A DNA stretch of 64,000 nucleotides from Eulemur rufifrons (GCF_041146395.1 NC_090989.1:121147501-121211500), one strand, 5' to 3'. Numbered from the stretch's first letter, positions 36,250 through 48,177 are shown. Notes: a model not told the origin generated them from the letters alone. Translations and numbers: made by a program.

Positions 36250-36425
36250 TTAGAACTGGACAAACCTCAGTCCTAATACGCTGTAGCCTCAGGCAAGTTA
36301 CTTAGTGTTGTGAATATTCAGTTTTCTCTTCAGTAAAGTGGAGCTACCCTGTCCTGAATACTTCACAGGAAAGTAGGGAAGATCAAATAAGATAAAGCAA
36401 ATAAGTGGCAGCACTATATGAACTA
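36250..36425 (+). mobile_element. MIR SINE
   Basis: 'ctcaggcaagttacttagtg', 'cagttttctcttcagtaaag', 'agatcaaataagataaagca'. Confidence 0.7.
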
Positions 36426-36844
36426 TAATTGTACCAAATAAATGAAAGACATTAACACCTATGTTCCTTTTTGCTTTTGAGTAAACTATCATATCGTCCC
36501 CCACCAAAAGATGACATTTTCAAAGGCACGGATATCAATGGTGGTGTTTCTTAACAGTCCATACCCAGTGTGCCCATATATATTGCCTTTGTGAGGCCAC
36601 AGGGCAATTTCTGCTGAGACCTGAATGAGCTCTGGGAGCAATATTCTTCATTCCGATGAATGATACACATAAAGGGCCAGTTTGCTACTGTGCCAGGGAG
36701 CTCTCCAAGGCTTGTGCAGAGGTAGAGCCTATGCTGGGTCTTAAATAAGGTGGCAAAGGTGACAGGCCACTAGGGGTGCATGAGCAGGAGTCGGCACTGA
36801 TGTGGGCAGACCTGTAGAAGCAGCACAGGGTGGCAAGTGTGGGC

Positions 36845-37050
36845 CAGGCCCCTAGAGCTGGGCTTGAATCTGGATGCACAAACCTCGGGCAAGTTGTTAG
36901 CCTCATTGTGCCTTGGTATCCTTATCTGTAAAATGGGGACATTTACGGTGCCCACTTCTTAAGTGTTGTTGTCAGGTTAGTATATGAAGAGGTCTTAGGG
37001 GAGTGCCTGGCATACAGTGAGTGGCCAGGGAGTGCTAGCTGCTATGCTTC
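36845..37050 (+). mobile_element. MIR SINE
   Basis: 'agctgggcttgaatctggat', 'ctcgggcaagttgttagcct', 'ttatctgtaaaatggggaca', 'agtgcctggcatacagtgag'. Confidence 0.9.
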
Positions 37051-37059
37051 ACCCTACTC

Positions 37060-38330
37060 ACTCATCACACATTGACTGACAGGCTGGTAAGTGTTGGGCT
37101 CTATCCTGGGCACCAGGAACACACAGCCCTGCCCTGCAGAAGCGCACAGCATGGATGTGAAGCCTATTTGAGTCCAGTGAGTTGTGCAGACAGAGGAAGA
37201 GCATGTGACCTGGCCTGGGTGGGGGTGGGGAGGGGGTGGACATGGGGTGGAGTGTCCAGAAAAGCATCCCGAGGTGTCACCTGGCCCACCCTTACAGGGA
37301 GAGTAGGAATGTGTTGGGAAAGGCAGGGAGGCAGAGAGCACCATGCTATGGAGAGGGGTGGCGCAGCTTAGTCCCTGTGGCTGCCAACAAGCCACTCTGG
37401 GTTGGGGGAGCACCAATGAGCAGAGGTGGCAGGAAGGCATCTGAGAAGCAGGTGGAGGCAGTACCTGGAGGCCCAGGTGCCCTGGCAGGGCTTGGGTTTG
37501 ACCCATGTGGGTTGGAGCAGGGAGTGGGGAACTCAGATTTGTTTTTAAAACTGAGCATAGAGAGAGGTGGAGCTGGAGAGAACACTGGAGACAAGGTGAC
37601 CAGTGAGCAGACTGCCATCAGGTTGGCAGTGATGGGGATGTGGGGAGAGAAAGGACGCCAGGAATACCGAAGAGGGGACATGGTGTGACTGTGTGAAGAG
37701 AAGGGGCAACGTTGCCAATGTGAGCACTGCATCCAGGAGGTGCTTCCAAAGGAGAGGGGGCTGGGGAGAGCTAATCTGCAGCTCAGGCGAGGGGTCCAGC
37801 CATGAGCAATCGAGGTTCACATGGGGACAGCAGCCTGGGCAGAGTGGGTAGAAGTCGAGAGCAGAGGCCTAGCCTGAGTCAGGGGAGGCACAACTGACCA
37901 GGATGAGCAGAGAAAGCAGGGACCACTGAGGAAGCCGAGGAGCAGAGGTCAAAGGGAGTCCCAGAGAACCCAGAGTCCTCCCAGGTGGAGGTGGGCACCA
38001 AACCTGGGGACACAGCAGGGAGGGTGAGGAAGATGAAGGCCAGGACGCACCTGCTGGAGTCGGCCACAGGAGGGCGGTAGAGAGCCCCGGGGCGTGGGCG
38101 GGAGGAGCGGGGTTGAGAGGGAAAGGCCTGGAGGGGGCAGACACAGTAGTAAGTGGGGACACTCTTTGGGAAATCTGAGTGAAATGGGGAAGACAAACGT
38201 GCAAAGTAAGTCAGGGAGAGTTATTTTGTAAATGGCAGAAGCATGAAGGAGGAGCCAATAGGTGGAGGTGAAACAGAAAGAAACAGCGTTGCCTGCAGAA
38301 GGTCAGAGGGCATGTCTGCCCGCCCGGCTC
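37060..38330 (-). mobile_element. L2 LINE, long antisense block (left arm)
   Basis: About 1.27 kb of reverse-complement L2. The 3' end is at left ('gactgacaggctggtaagtg', 'gggctctatcctgggcacca'), and progressively more 5' ORF2 sequence lies to the right, to about 'gggacactctttgggaaatc' at 38,156. G-rich because it reads antisense to the C-rich L2 sense strand. Overlapping frames of 100-150 codons are by-products. Confidence 0.6.
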
Positions 38331-38524
38331 CTTTGGGGGTACGTGACAGACCCACCCTGACCTAAGCAGCAGAGAATGTGTTGGTGCGCATCACCGAAAC
38401 GTTCCAAGGTGGGCTGACTCCTGGCGCAACTAAACACAGGGACGCCAGTGGTGTCACGAGCTCGTCCCTCCCTCTCCAGCCCCCGTCCCTGCTCTTCACT
38501 GTTCACCCCATTCTCGCAGTCTCA

Positions 38525-39720
38525 CCTCTTTAATTATCTTTTTTAAAAATCGAAAGGTCATTCACATACCATAAAAGTCGCCCTTTTGAAGTGTTTTTTT
38601 TACACTGGTTTTTTATTGTTTAATATATTCACAAGGTTGTCTCACTATCACCACTATCTAATTCCAGAACATTCCATCACCTCCCAGAAGACCTGTGCAC
38701 GTTAGCAGTCACTCCCTCTCTTTCCCTACCCCGGGCCCCTGGCAACCAGAAATCTACTTTCTGTCTCTGGATTTGCCCATTCTGTACATTTCACACAAAC
38801 GGAATCATACAATATGTAGTCTTTTGTGACCGGCTTCTTTCACTTAGCATGCTTTTTTCAAGGTTCCCCCATGTTATAGCATGTACCACTATTCCGTTCC
38901 TTTTCGTGCTTGAATAATATTCCATTGTATGGATATACCACAGTGTGTTTATTCATTCATCAGTTGATGGACATCTGGGTTGTTCCCACTCTGGGCTATT
39001 ATGAATAATGCTGCTGTTCATATATAACTTTTTGTGTGAACATGTTTTCAGTTCTCTTAAGTATATACCCAGGAGTGGAATTGCTGAGTCATATGGTAAC
39101 AAGTTTTTGAGGAACATCCAAACTGTTTTCCAAAGTAGCAGTACCTTTTAACATTTCTAACAGCAGTGTAAAAGATAACAAATTTTTCCACATCCTTGCC
39201 AACACTTGTTATTGTCTGTCTTTATTACATATACTTAATGGGTATGAAGTGGTATCTTGTGGTTTTAATTTGCATTTCGCTAATGACTAATGATGCTGAT
39301 CATATTTTCATGTGCTTATCGGTCATTAGTATATCATCTTTGGAGAAAGTTAGATTCAAAACCTTTGTTCATTATTTAATTGGGTTGTCTTTCTGTTATT
39401 GAATTGTACTGGTTCTTTATATATTTCAGATAAAAATCCTTTATGGGATATATGATATAAAAATATTTTCTCTCATTCTATGAATTGTCTTTTCACTTTC
39501 TTGATAATGTCTTTGGCAGCACAAATATTTTTCATTTTGAGGAAGCCCAGTTTATCTATTTTTTCTTTGGTTGTTTGTGTCATATGTGAGAAATGATTGC
39601 TTTTCCAAGATCATGAAGATTTATAGCTATGTTTTCTCCTAAGAGTTTTATAGCTTTAACTCTTACAGTTAAGTCTATCATACATTTTTTAATGAAAAGA
39701 CTATAGCAATTTATTTCTGA
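38525..39720 (-). mobile_element. L1M-type LINE 3' region, antisense
   Basis: About 1.2 kb of old L1: 'ccagaacattccatcacctc', 'tctgtctctggatttgccca', 'ttgaataatattccattgta', 'gttgatggacatctgggttg', 'tatacccaggagtggaattg', in order. The 3' end is at left. Older and more diverged than the neighbouring L1. Confidence 0.88.
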
Positions 39721-39918
39721 AACAATTTCAATATACAAAATATTACACAATAAATGCCAGGACTGAAACGTATTTTATAATAATTAATAAACATATATAT
39801 TGACAACATAGCAGAAGTTTTGCTGTTTCTATGAAAGGCAATGAATTGCTTCACTTAATTTTCATTGGATGTTCAAAAATTGAAAATATTGAAAGGGAAA
39901 TGTTTCTAGATTTCCATA
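39721..39918. other. A/T-rich spacer between two L1 copies
   Basis: A/T-rich, possibly further decayed L1M sequence. Confidence 0.35.
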
Positions 39919-41847
39919 TTTATTTATTTTTTATTTCAGAGTATTACGGGGATACAAACACTTTGGTTACTAAATTGCCTTTGCACTGCCCAAGTCAGAG
40001 ATACAAGCATGCCCATCCCCCAGACAGTGCACACCACAATCCATTAGGTGTGAATTTACCCATCCCCTCCTTCCTGCCCCACCTGCCTGACACCCTATGA
40101 ATGTTACTTTCCATATATGCACATTAGTGTTGATTGATTAATACCAATTTAATGAGTACATGTGGTGTTTGTTTTTCCATTCTTGTGATACTTCACTTAG
40201 AAAAATGGGCTCCAGCTCCATCCAGGATAATACAATAGGTAGTTCACCATTTTTTTATGGCTGAGTAGTACTCCATGGTATAAATATACCACATTTTATT
40301 AATCCACTGCTGTATTGATGGACAATCAGGTTGTTTTCACAGTCTTTGCAATTATGAATTGTGTTGATATAAACATTCAGGTGCGGGTGTCTTTTTTACA
40401 AAATGTCCTTTTTCCTTTGGGTAAATACCCAGTAGTGGGATTGCTGGATCAAATGGTAGGTCTACTTTTAGTTCTTTGAGGTATCTCCATACTACTTTCC
40501 ATAGAGGTTGTGCTAGTTTGCAGTCTCACCAGCAGTGTATGAATGTTCTTTTCTCCCTGCATACACACCAGCATTTGTTTTTTGGGGGATTTTTTGATAA
40601 AAGCCATTTTCACTGGAGTTAAGTAATATCTCATTTTGGTTTTGATTTGCATTTCCCTGATGTTTAGAGATGTTGAGCATCTTTTCATATGTTTGTTGGC
40701 CATCAGTCTATCTTCTTTTGAAAAGTTTCTGGTCATGTCCTTTGCCCACTTTTTAATGGGATTGTTTGATTTTTTTTCTTGCTGATTTTCCGAAGTTCTA
40801 TATAGATTCTAGTTATCAGCCCTTTATCAGATGTTTATCATGCAAATATGTTCTCCCATTCTGTAGGTTGTCTATTCACTCTAATGATAGTTTCTTTGGC
40901 TGTGCAGAAATTTTTAAATTTGATCAGGTCCCATTTATTTATTTTTGTTGTTGCTGTGATTGCTTTTGGGGCCTTCTTCATAAATTCTTTGCCTAGGCTG
41001 ATGTCAATAAGAGTTTTTACAACCTTTTCTTCTAGAATTCTAATGGTTTCATGCCTTAAGTTTAAGTCTGTTATCCATCATGGGTTGATTTTTGTGAGAG
41101 GTGAGAGGTATAGATCCTGTTTCAGTCTTCTACTTGTGACTATCCAATTTTCCCAGCATCATTTATTGAAGAGGGATTCTATTCCCCAGTGTATATTTTT
41201 GTCTGCTTTGTCAAAGATCATATGGCTGTATGAAGACGGTTTTATATCTGGGTTCTCAGTCCTGTTTTGTTGGTCTATTTCTGTTCTCGTGCCAGTACTA
41301 TGCTATTTTGGTTACTATAGCCTTGTCGTTTAGATGAAGTCTGGCAAATTGATGCCTCTCAAATTGTTCTTTTTACTTAAGTTTGCTTTTGCTATACGGG
41401 GTCTTCTCTAGTTCCATACAAAGCATAAAATTATTTTTTCTAGATTTGTGAAAAATGATGTTGGTATTTTAGTAGGGATTGCATTGAATCTGTAGATCAC
41501 TTTGGGTAGTGTAGACATTTTAACAATGTTGATTCTGCCAACCCATGAGCATGGTATGGTTTTCTACCTGTTTTTGTCCTCTGCTATTTCCTTCCTCAGT
41601 GTTCCGTTGTTCTCCCTGTAGAGGTCTTTTACCTCTTTAGTTAAATATATCCTATGTATTTTATTTTCTTTGTTGCTATAGTGAAAGATATTGAGTCTTT
41701 GATTTGGTTCTCAGTTTGACTGTTGTTGGTGTATATGAATGCTACTGATTTGTGTACATTGATTATGTAACCTAAGACTTTGCTGAATTTATTTATCAAT
41801 TCCAGTAGTCTCTTGGCAGAATCTTTGGGGCTTTCTAGATGTAAGAC
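39919..41847 (-). mobile_element. L1 LINE, 5'-truncated, relatively young
   Basis: A T-rich tail remnant (39,919-39,936) is followed by a 3'-untranslated region with 'attacggggatacaaacact', 'gcactgcccaagtcagagat' and 'catgcccatcccccagacag', a form I associate with strepsirrhine primates. ORF2 sequence continues to about 41,847 and reaches the end of the reverse-transcriptase domain. Recognisable ORF2 protein similarity survives in minus frames at 40,449-40,736 and 41,641-41,840, but stops and frameshifts inactivate it. The 5' three-quarters of the element is absent. Confidence 0.93.
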
Positions 41848-42115
41848 CACCCCAACAGTACAACAAGTCAGGATCTGGCTCTCAGTGCCCAACCATGAAC
41901 CAATCACCGTGGGCAATGGAAAAGTTTCGCTCATTAGTCTAGACCTGGATCTGGGCATAGGGATCAATCCCAGCAAAACCTGGGATCAGAGTGAGGGACC
42001 GTGGACCCCCAAAGAAACTTTGGAGCTTTGGTTTGCCAGAATAATGGTTGATATGCAATGGGTTGCAAAACTAATAGATGCTCACTACAGAATGGGACAA
42101 AGAACCAGGGGTAGA
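41848..42115. other. Repeat-like sequence of uncertain family
   Basis: Segments such as 'atgaaccaatcaccgtgggc', 'gggatcaatcccagcaaaac' and 'taatagatgctcactacaga' resemble a recurrent interspersed sequence I cannot name. It lies exactly at the L1 5' junction. Confidence 0.35.
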
Positions 42116-42119
42116 GGGT

Positions 42120-42720
42120 GAAGGGGGCCTTCCCTGTAGTAGGGAGAGGATGCTGTGCCTGTGTGTAAGTCTGCAGATGGTGGGCAGAAATAGGATATGA
42201 GGTCATCTGCTGGTGGGGGAGGGGAGGGGATGATGGGGGAGAGATTAAATAGAAGACTTAGAAGGAAAGGAATGAGGGTTTGAAGTGTTCCAGGAAAGGA
42301 TGGTGATGAGATGATCCAGGGTACACAGAAGGACAGAGGGCAGCCTTGAGGGCCCACTGGAGGTCCTGACTCTCGGGGCTGCACCATGCTCCATTCTCCA
42401 GGCTGGTTGCTGCACTGAGCCAGGGTTGTGATGTTGTCAGGTGTGTATGCCAGAAGGATGGATAGGAGGGGATCTGGGGAGGTAGTGGGGGAGCCACTGG
42501 GATGGGCCACTGAAGGCACCATGCAGAGCAGGGAGGGAGAGAGGCCAGAAGGAGCTGACGGCCAGGGGAAAGGGTGAGGCCTTGGGACTAGAGTTCTCTG
42601 AGAAGTCCAGGAGCACCTGTGTGAGGCCATGAGACAACTGGAAAGAGCATGTCAGGCTGTAGTTGGAGAAGATCTCAGAGGGGAGGCAGTTTTAGGAGAA
42701 GGAGATTGGTAACCACTGGT
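42120..42720 (-). mobile_element. L2 LINE, antisense (right arm of interrupted copy?)
   Basis: Reverse-complement L2 from a more 5' part of ORF2: 'gaggtcatctgctggtgggg' near 42,199, 'gcagccttgagggcccactg' near 42,341. In consensus order it would follow the L2 block ending near 38,330, with a gap. Confidence 0.6.
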
Positions 42721-42789
42721 GTCAGCAGAGGCCAGGGGTTCTGAAACTACGTCCTTGATGGATGGCATCTCCTGGATCATTACAGGCTT

Positions 42790-43200
42790 CTGGTGTGGAC
42801 AAGGGCAGTGACATTACTCCTAAAGACCTGTTGAAGAGTAGAGTGGAGTTTAGTCCTGGGAGTTTGCACATGGGGCTGAGGGACCGTAATGGATGGGGGA
42901 GAACTGAGGCTTGCTGCTGAGGCCACCGTGCAGGGCCTTGTACGTCGTATGAGGATTGGAGCTTCATCCGAAAAGTAAAGGGAAGCCACTGAAATGATGT
43001 AAGCCAGGATGTGGCATGATCAGAGCTGCATTACTAAATACTCACTCTGCCGTGCTGTGACAAGACCAGGGAGGAAGCTTCTACGTTGTCCAGGCGATGG
43101 TTAATCAAGGCGTGGGCCAGGACAAGGGGCCGAGTGTCCAGCACACAGCTGGAGCTGAAGCCAGAAGGTAGAATGAGCAGGTAGGAAGGCAGGACAGGAA
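42790..43200 (-). mobile_element. L2 LINE, antisense, separate copy
   Basis: 'cagggccttgtacgtcgtat' near 42,932, 'aagggaagccactgaaatga' near 42,978, 'catgatcagagctgcattac' near 43,015, 'gttgtccaggcgatggttaa' near 43,085. This is the 3'-ward ORF2 segment, so it cannot be the same copy as 42,120-42,720. Confidence 0.75.
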
Positions 43201-43564
43201 AGGACTGAGAGTGAGAGAAGACTGATAGCTGGCTTGTCAGGCAGGCAAGGGAGAGAGTGGGCAGAGGAGTCCCCAGAACGAGGGTGGTTCGAGAAAGAGC
43301 GGCCCATCAGCAAAGTCAGCTGCCTTTTGCCGGATTCCTGATTATTTGCCTTCCTTCCTCCTGCAGAGGCATAGTTATAAAAGCTATGGCACATCCAATT
43401 AGGAAGAAAATCAGCCAGAATCATGGCAATTTTGAATTTAGCAACCATATCCTCTTTGGCCTTACTTTCAAGTATAGATACCACCTGATCGAAGCTAGCA
43501 AAAAGTTTCTCGGTAGTTGTTTTTAGACCTAAACTTAGAGTAACAATGGTCACAATAACCATTA
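43201..43564. other. Unassigned intergenic sequence
   Basis: Nothing recognised. A 153-codon minus frame (43,101-43,562) runs out of the L2 and is not supported as a gene. Confidence 0.3.
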
Positions 43565-43765
43565 ATACTTTCTGACTGTTTGCTAAGTGCCAAGGTCTGT
43601 GCTAAGCATTCTGTGTGCAAAATCTCATGTGTTCCTCAGAATAACCCAACGAGGCGGATGCTACTATTATTACTCATTTCTGGAAGCAAGAAAAACTCAG
43701 AGAAGCGACACATGAGCAATTCGTGCAACCGGGTGATCATACGGATTCAGTTTGACTCCAGTGTC
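43565..43765 (-). mobile_element. MIR SINE, antisense
   Basis: 'gtttgctaagtgccaaggtc', 'ctgtgctaagcattctgtgt', 'cctcagaataacccaacgag', 'gatgctactattattactca'. Confidence 0.9.
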
Positions 43766-44254
43766 CGGTGACGTAATCGGTGGATTCCTTTCTTATACAG
43801 AGGGGGCTTTGCAGTCCTTGAAGAGGTAGGAGGGTCATTTCTGAAAGTTGTTTCAATGCTGCGCCCCACGTAGTTGTTTGAGTATGACTCACTTGAAAAC
43901 CTGTCTGTCGCTGGAGGTTCCAGGGGACACCCCTGGCCTGCCCAGGTCCTCCTGTGCTGTGTGGGGCTCACTGCTCCCTGCCCACATCCGTGCTCACAGC
44001 CTCCCTGAGCTCACAGACCCTACTTCACAGGTGAGAAAGCAAGAGATCAGAGGGGTGGGGATGTCCTCACCGACTGGGACATCCCAAAAGCCGTGACAGC
44101 CAGGGCCAGGGCTCAAATCCTTTTTTCTGATTTCTAGGTCATCTCGGCCAACCCCCACCCCCTACGCAGGAAGTGTTTGTTCACTGTACCCAGCAGACAC
44201 TTGTACAGCTTCCGTTCAAACACTTCCACAAAGTCAGAACTCGGCGTTTTTCTT
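43766..44254. other. Unassigned intergenic sequence
   Basis: No confident repeat. 44,025-44,120 has a weak antisense-MIR flavour. Confidence 0.3.
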
Positions 44255-44660
44255 TTCCTTTGCACGTTTATTATTTTCATTATGAAATATTTCAAGCACA
44301 CAGAAAAGTACATTTGGTAATACAACACATCTCCCTGTGCACTGGAGGTGAACAAAGTTTAGCATTTTTTTCTGTATTTACTTCAACTCTTATTTTTAAA
44401 GAAAGTAAAATATTACAGATGTATTGATGATCTCTGTGAATCCCTCTCCAATTCCCTCTTTCCTTCTTTCCCCAGAGGAGTCACTATTCTGAATAGTGGC
44501 ATGTCCTATTCATTGTTTTACACTCTACCACACATGTATGCATCTGTAGACAATATAAAATATTGTTTTGCATGTTTTAAAATGATATCTAAATAGTATC
44601 ATACTATAATATCCTTCTAACCCGAATTTATTTATTCATTCAGTTGTGTTGTAGTTGTTT
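44255..44660 (-). mobile_element. L1M-type LINE fragment, antisense
   Basis: 'cattatgaaatatttcaagc', 'cccagaggagtcactattct', 'aatattgttttgcatgtttt' and 'agtatcatactataatatcc' follow the order of an old L1 3' region. Subfamily not determinable by eye. Confidence 0.55.
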
Positions 44661-45296
44661 GCCTACCCGGTTCCGTGTAGACCTGGTCCACCCTTGGTAA
44701 CCGCTGTAGGTATTCCAGTGTGGGAGGACTCTGCGATTTATCCGACCACCCCCTGCTGTGGACATTTCCCAGTTTGTAAGCTTTACAAACTCTGCTGTAA
44801 TAAGCAACCAGGCACATGTGCCAAATTTTTCCCTGAATTTTATGATTACGGTTTCCATTCCCACCAGTCAGATATGAGCGTACATTTACCCACAGCCAAC
44901 CATGGTGTCATCAGCCTTCACTGTCCTGCTAATGGGACAAGTGGGGACTCATTGCTGTTCTCAGCAGCACCATCTCTGTTCCCTCGCTGGCTCTGTGAGG
45001 CACTTCTGTACGACGATGAAACACTGTCTTACTTCTCCCCACTGATCCCCACTCTGTTCTCTTCACACTGAAGCCTCTGCCTGTGGCCATCTAAGATTCC
45101 CCCAGAGCTTTTCCTCAAGTGTTTCCATCTAATCAGATGCCCAATAGTTAGCAACCGGGATTTTTTTTTTACCCCAATTTAAATTTTATGTGCAGAGGGG
45201 TTGTGTGTGGTTTTGAGAGGAGTGTGTTTATATTGAAGGCATGCAACTTGCAAAACTGTCTATGAAAAAAGCTCACAGAGCCTCAGAAATCATATT
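44661..45296. other. Unassigned intergenic sequence
   Basis: Nothing confidently recognised. A 138-codon plus frame (44,655-45,071) lacks exon signals. Confidence 0.3.
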
Positions 45297-45652
45297 TGAT
45301 TTGAATTATTTGAGCTGCTATAACAAATGATCATATACCAGGTGGCTTATAAACAACAGAAATTTATTTCTCATAGTTCTGGAGTCTGGACATCTGAGAT
45401 TAGCGCTAGCATGGTTGGGTTCTGGAGGGCCTCTTCCAGGTTGCAGACTGCCAACTTTTCGCTGTATCCTCACATAGCAGAATGGGCGAGGGAGCTCTCT
45501 GCAGTATCTTTTATAAGGGCGCTAATCCCATTCATGAGGGCTCTGTCCTCATGATCTAATCCCCTCCCAAAGGCCCCGTCTCCTGATGCATCACATTGGG
45601 GATTAGGTTTCAGCATGTGAATTTTGAGGGATATAACATTCAGTCTATAGCA
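45297..45652 (-). mobile_element. MaLR (MLT1-type) solo LTR, antisense
   Basis: 'tgagctgctataacaaatga', 'ctcatagttctggagtctgg', 'tcccctcccaaaggccccgt', 'acattcagtctatagca'. No convincing duplication at the ends. Confidence 0.85.
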
Positions 45653-46289
45653 AAAATCTAGTTGGTAATAGTTGACAGCCTTTTCTTGTGTTCAGAAATC
45701 ACTTGCCAGACCCTAAATTCCATCTTTGTAACGTGCGCTGGCTCTATTTTTTTATTTAAGATCTTTGATTCGATTATCCAGTCATTTTAGTCCTCCAGAA
45801 ACCTTGGAGCAATGACTAAAGAGCTTTTTCATCACTGAAATCGCCATCAGCCTCATAAATAAGTAGCATGAACTGAGTCACAGCATGGGGTAGCACTTGT
45901 GTCATGTAAAATATTTAATGATCCGCACCACACAGGCACTGATCAATCAGAACAAATAGCAGCTGCCACCAGCCTGGGGCAGCCACACCACACAAACCTG
46001 CTAAACTTGGCCTGAGAACCCCCTGGCCATCACTACACTCCCAGACTTCTGGATTATGTGGGCCACAAGTGTCAGAGATGAAGGAGGAGGTAGAGGATGA
46101 AGGCAGGAGACCACCTCAACACAGTGTCTGACCAGAAGCCCACAAACAGGCTAACAAGGAGGAGGAAAGGATGCTCCTCTAAATCCGTGGTCTGTGCTCC
46201 TCTGATTGCACCAGTCTGCCTCCCGTTCATTGCTTGCGACTCTGAAAATTGAGAATCTCTGAGATGTAGGACAAATTTTTTTGGGTGTA
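45653..46289. other. Unassigned intergenic sequence
   Basis: Nothing recognised. Confidence 0.3.
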
Positions 46290-46346
46290 GGGATGGAGGT
46301 AAGTGCAGGTGGAAGTGGTGGAGGTGGCAGAGGTGGAAGTGGCCTC
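46290..46346. repeat. Short GGTGGAAGTGG-type tandem repeat
   Basis: Imperfect tandem purine-rich units (GGAGGT, GGAAGT) across about 57 bp. Confidence 0.65.
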
Positions 46347-46348
46347 TT

Positions 46349-46391
46349 GATAGAAGCATGGACATAAGATGAGCTTTATTAAGAAGGATGC
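46349..46391. repeat. 43-bp dispersed repeat, copy A
   Basis: 35 of 43 positions match copy B at 47,805-47,847 without gaps, including the uninterrupted 16-base segment GCTTTATTAAGAAGGA. Family unknown. Confidence 0.65.
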
Positions 46392-47804
46392 AATCCAAGG
46401 GGAAAATGGAAAGTGTGTTCACTTATATGGAAATCTCTAAGGTAAAGTGACAGTCTACCTGAAGAGCCATTGAGTTCAGTTAGAAGAAGAAACAGAAATG
46501 ACTTTATCATGAGAATGAATGGGACACCACTCAGACAGAAAGTGATTTAGAAGATGCTGAAAGTCTGCTTTGCCAAAAGCAGCTCCATGTTGTGTTCTTG
46601 GCTTGTCTTGATGGTGAAGAAGTCAACGAATTCATAATGCCACCTCCCAGTTCTGCTCTCCACTCTGGGTGGGCTCAGTTCTTGGGGGGCTGGGGGCCAC
46701 TGGGCAGCTCCCCTCCTGGCCAGCTCACACCTGGACAGCCTTTCTCAGTCCTCAGCTTGGCAGACAGGGAGTTCCCATGACGGTGGGCTTCATGGCTTCC
46801 TCCCTCCCCAACCTAGCCAGGGTTGCATAAGAAATAGCAGGTCAGAGCAACCCATGAGTTCTCGATGTGCAGGTTTGGCTTTACACAGTTTTACAGGTCC
46901 CCAACTCCTCCTTCCACGTCAGCCTCCCAGTGCACCCGCAGGCCCACATTGGCCACGCTTCAGTTCTGCTCCGGGCACTTCCATCAGTAGGATGGGGCAG
47001 GGGCCCGAGGTCTGAGCAGGGAAGGCTCCTGCAAGCCCTTCCTCAGTGAGATCCCTGGTGCTGTGGGAGCGTGAAGCACGCCAGCCCCCACAGTTGGAGC
47101 CAAGGAGCCCCCCGCCAGCTTGTGTCCCCAAGGCAGGTAAGTTTGTGGGGCCGACCTGTGGGTGTTCCTCTGACCCTGTCGGATTTGTATTATCAAGTCT
47201 ACATATTTTTAAATACAATTTGAACTTGACCATACTGGTTTACATTCTGTTGCCTAATTTACTCGGTATCGTCTTAGTCACCAATAAAAATGCCTCCTGT
47301 ACCGTACCCAGTCGGTGCTCCTCAGCAGAGCTCTCTGCCACCTGCCTCGTTGCTGCCCAGAGGACAGCCCAACTGCCGGCACCTTTTCTCCGTCTCCCAG
47401 CACCGCCTGCCGTCTCCACCTCCCCAGGGGGTGAGGGCCGGACGTGGCACAGCCCCCATCATGCCCACCACGCGGGAGTTGACACAGCCAGACACCCAGT
47501 GTGCCGCATGGCTGCCCAGGTGACAGCTGGAAGTGCAGGGAGGTTGGTGCCTCCTGGGGTAAACGTCCACCAGTGCGGCTGAGAGACGGGGAGGAGTGGA
47601 CCGATAAATTCCTTGCCCTTTCAGCCATACACACATACTGTTTCGAGGGAAGACGCACCATGGCTTTTTTTCTGGAAACAACCCATATGTCTGAAGAAAC
47701 AAGCGTTGCTTCTAAGACTGTGGCCCACTCAGTAACACCCCCTCTGGACTTCCTTCCCCTCACTGCCTCGCAGGGCTCCCCTCTCACTCTGCTGCTCTGA
47801 GCCG
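46392..47804. other. Unassigned, G/C-richer intergenic sequence
   Basis: No recognised repeat. A 178-codon plus frame (47,046-47,582) overlaps a 169-codon minus frame (47,278-47,787). The mutual openness reflects base composition, not coding. CpGs are moderately raised around 47,370-47,600. Confidence 0.3.
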
Positions 47805-47847
47805 GATAGAAATGTGGCCGTAAGATGTGCTTTATTAAGAAGGAGCC
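47805..47847. repeat. 43-bp dispersed repeat, copy B
   Basis: Same orientation as copy A, 1,456 bp away. Loose similarity may continue for a further 40-50 bp on the right with gaps. Confidence 0.65.
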
Positions 47848-48177
47848 ACCCCCACCCTCCCTCTCCTAAAGTGTTAGCAAGTGAATTTGCCTCTGGCTGT
47901 TTCCTGGGTGCCTGGAAAGACAGCTGCCTGAAATCATTTCGCTTCCAGTATGTGACCACGTCAGGGGGAGAAACTGAGCTGGAAGAGTCCTGCCTAGGTC
48001 TGGGCAGGAGGTGTGAAGGCTGGATTTGGGAAAAGCCATGCGGTGGAGAACGGTGGCTGTGAGTGAGAGAGCTCTGGCCAGCAGGCACCGGCAGGGCAGG
48101 ACACCAACTGGGCGGGGAGCAGGCGGGAGGGGCCACGCTGGGGGTGGGGGAGACGTTGGGAGCAAGTGTGGACTTCA

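Noticed and set aside
40848..41333. 161-codon plus-strand frame
   Set aside because: It is the antisense shadow of the L1 ORF2 sequence, which lies on the minus strand.
39903..41840. TTTCTAGAT at 39,903-39,911 and 41,832-41,840 as an L1 target-site duplication
   Set aside because: The right-hand copy coincides with L1's own ORF2 sequence, so the match is not good evidence of duplication.
37060..43200. G-rich stretches as possible coding exons or a zinc-finger-like gene
   Set aside because: Landmarks match antisense L2 in order. The frames are by-products of L2 antisense composition.
47046..47787. Overlapping 178-codon plus and 169-codon minus frames
   Set aside because: Mutual openness on both strands is a base-composition effect. 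No exon boundaries or domains.
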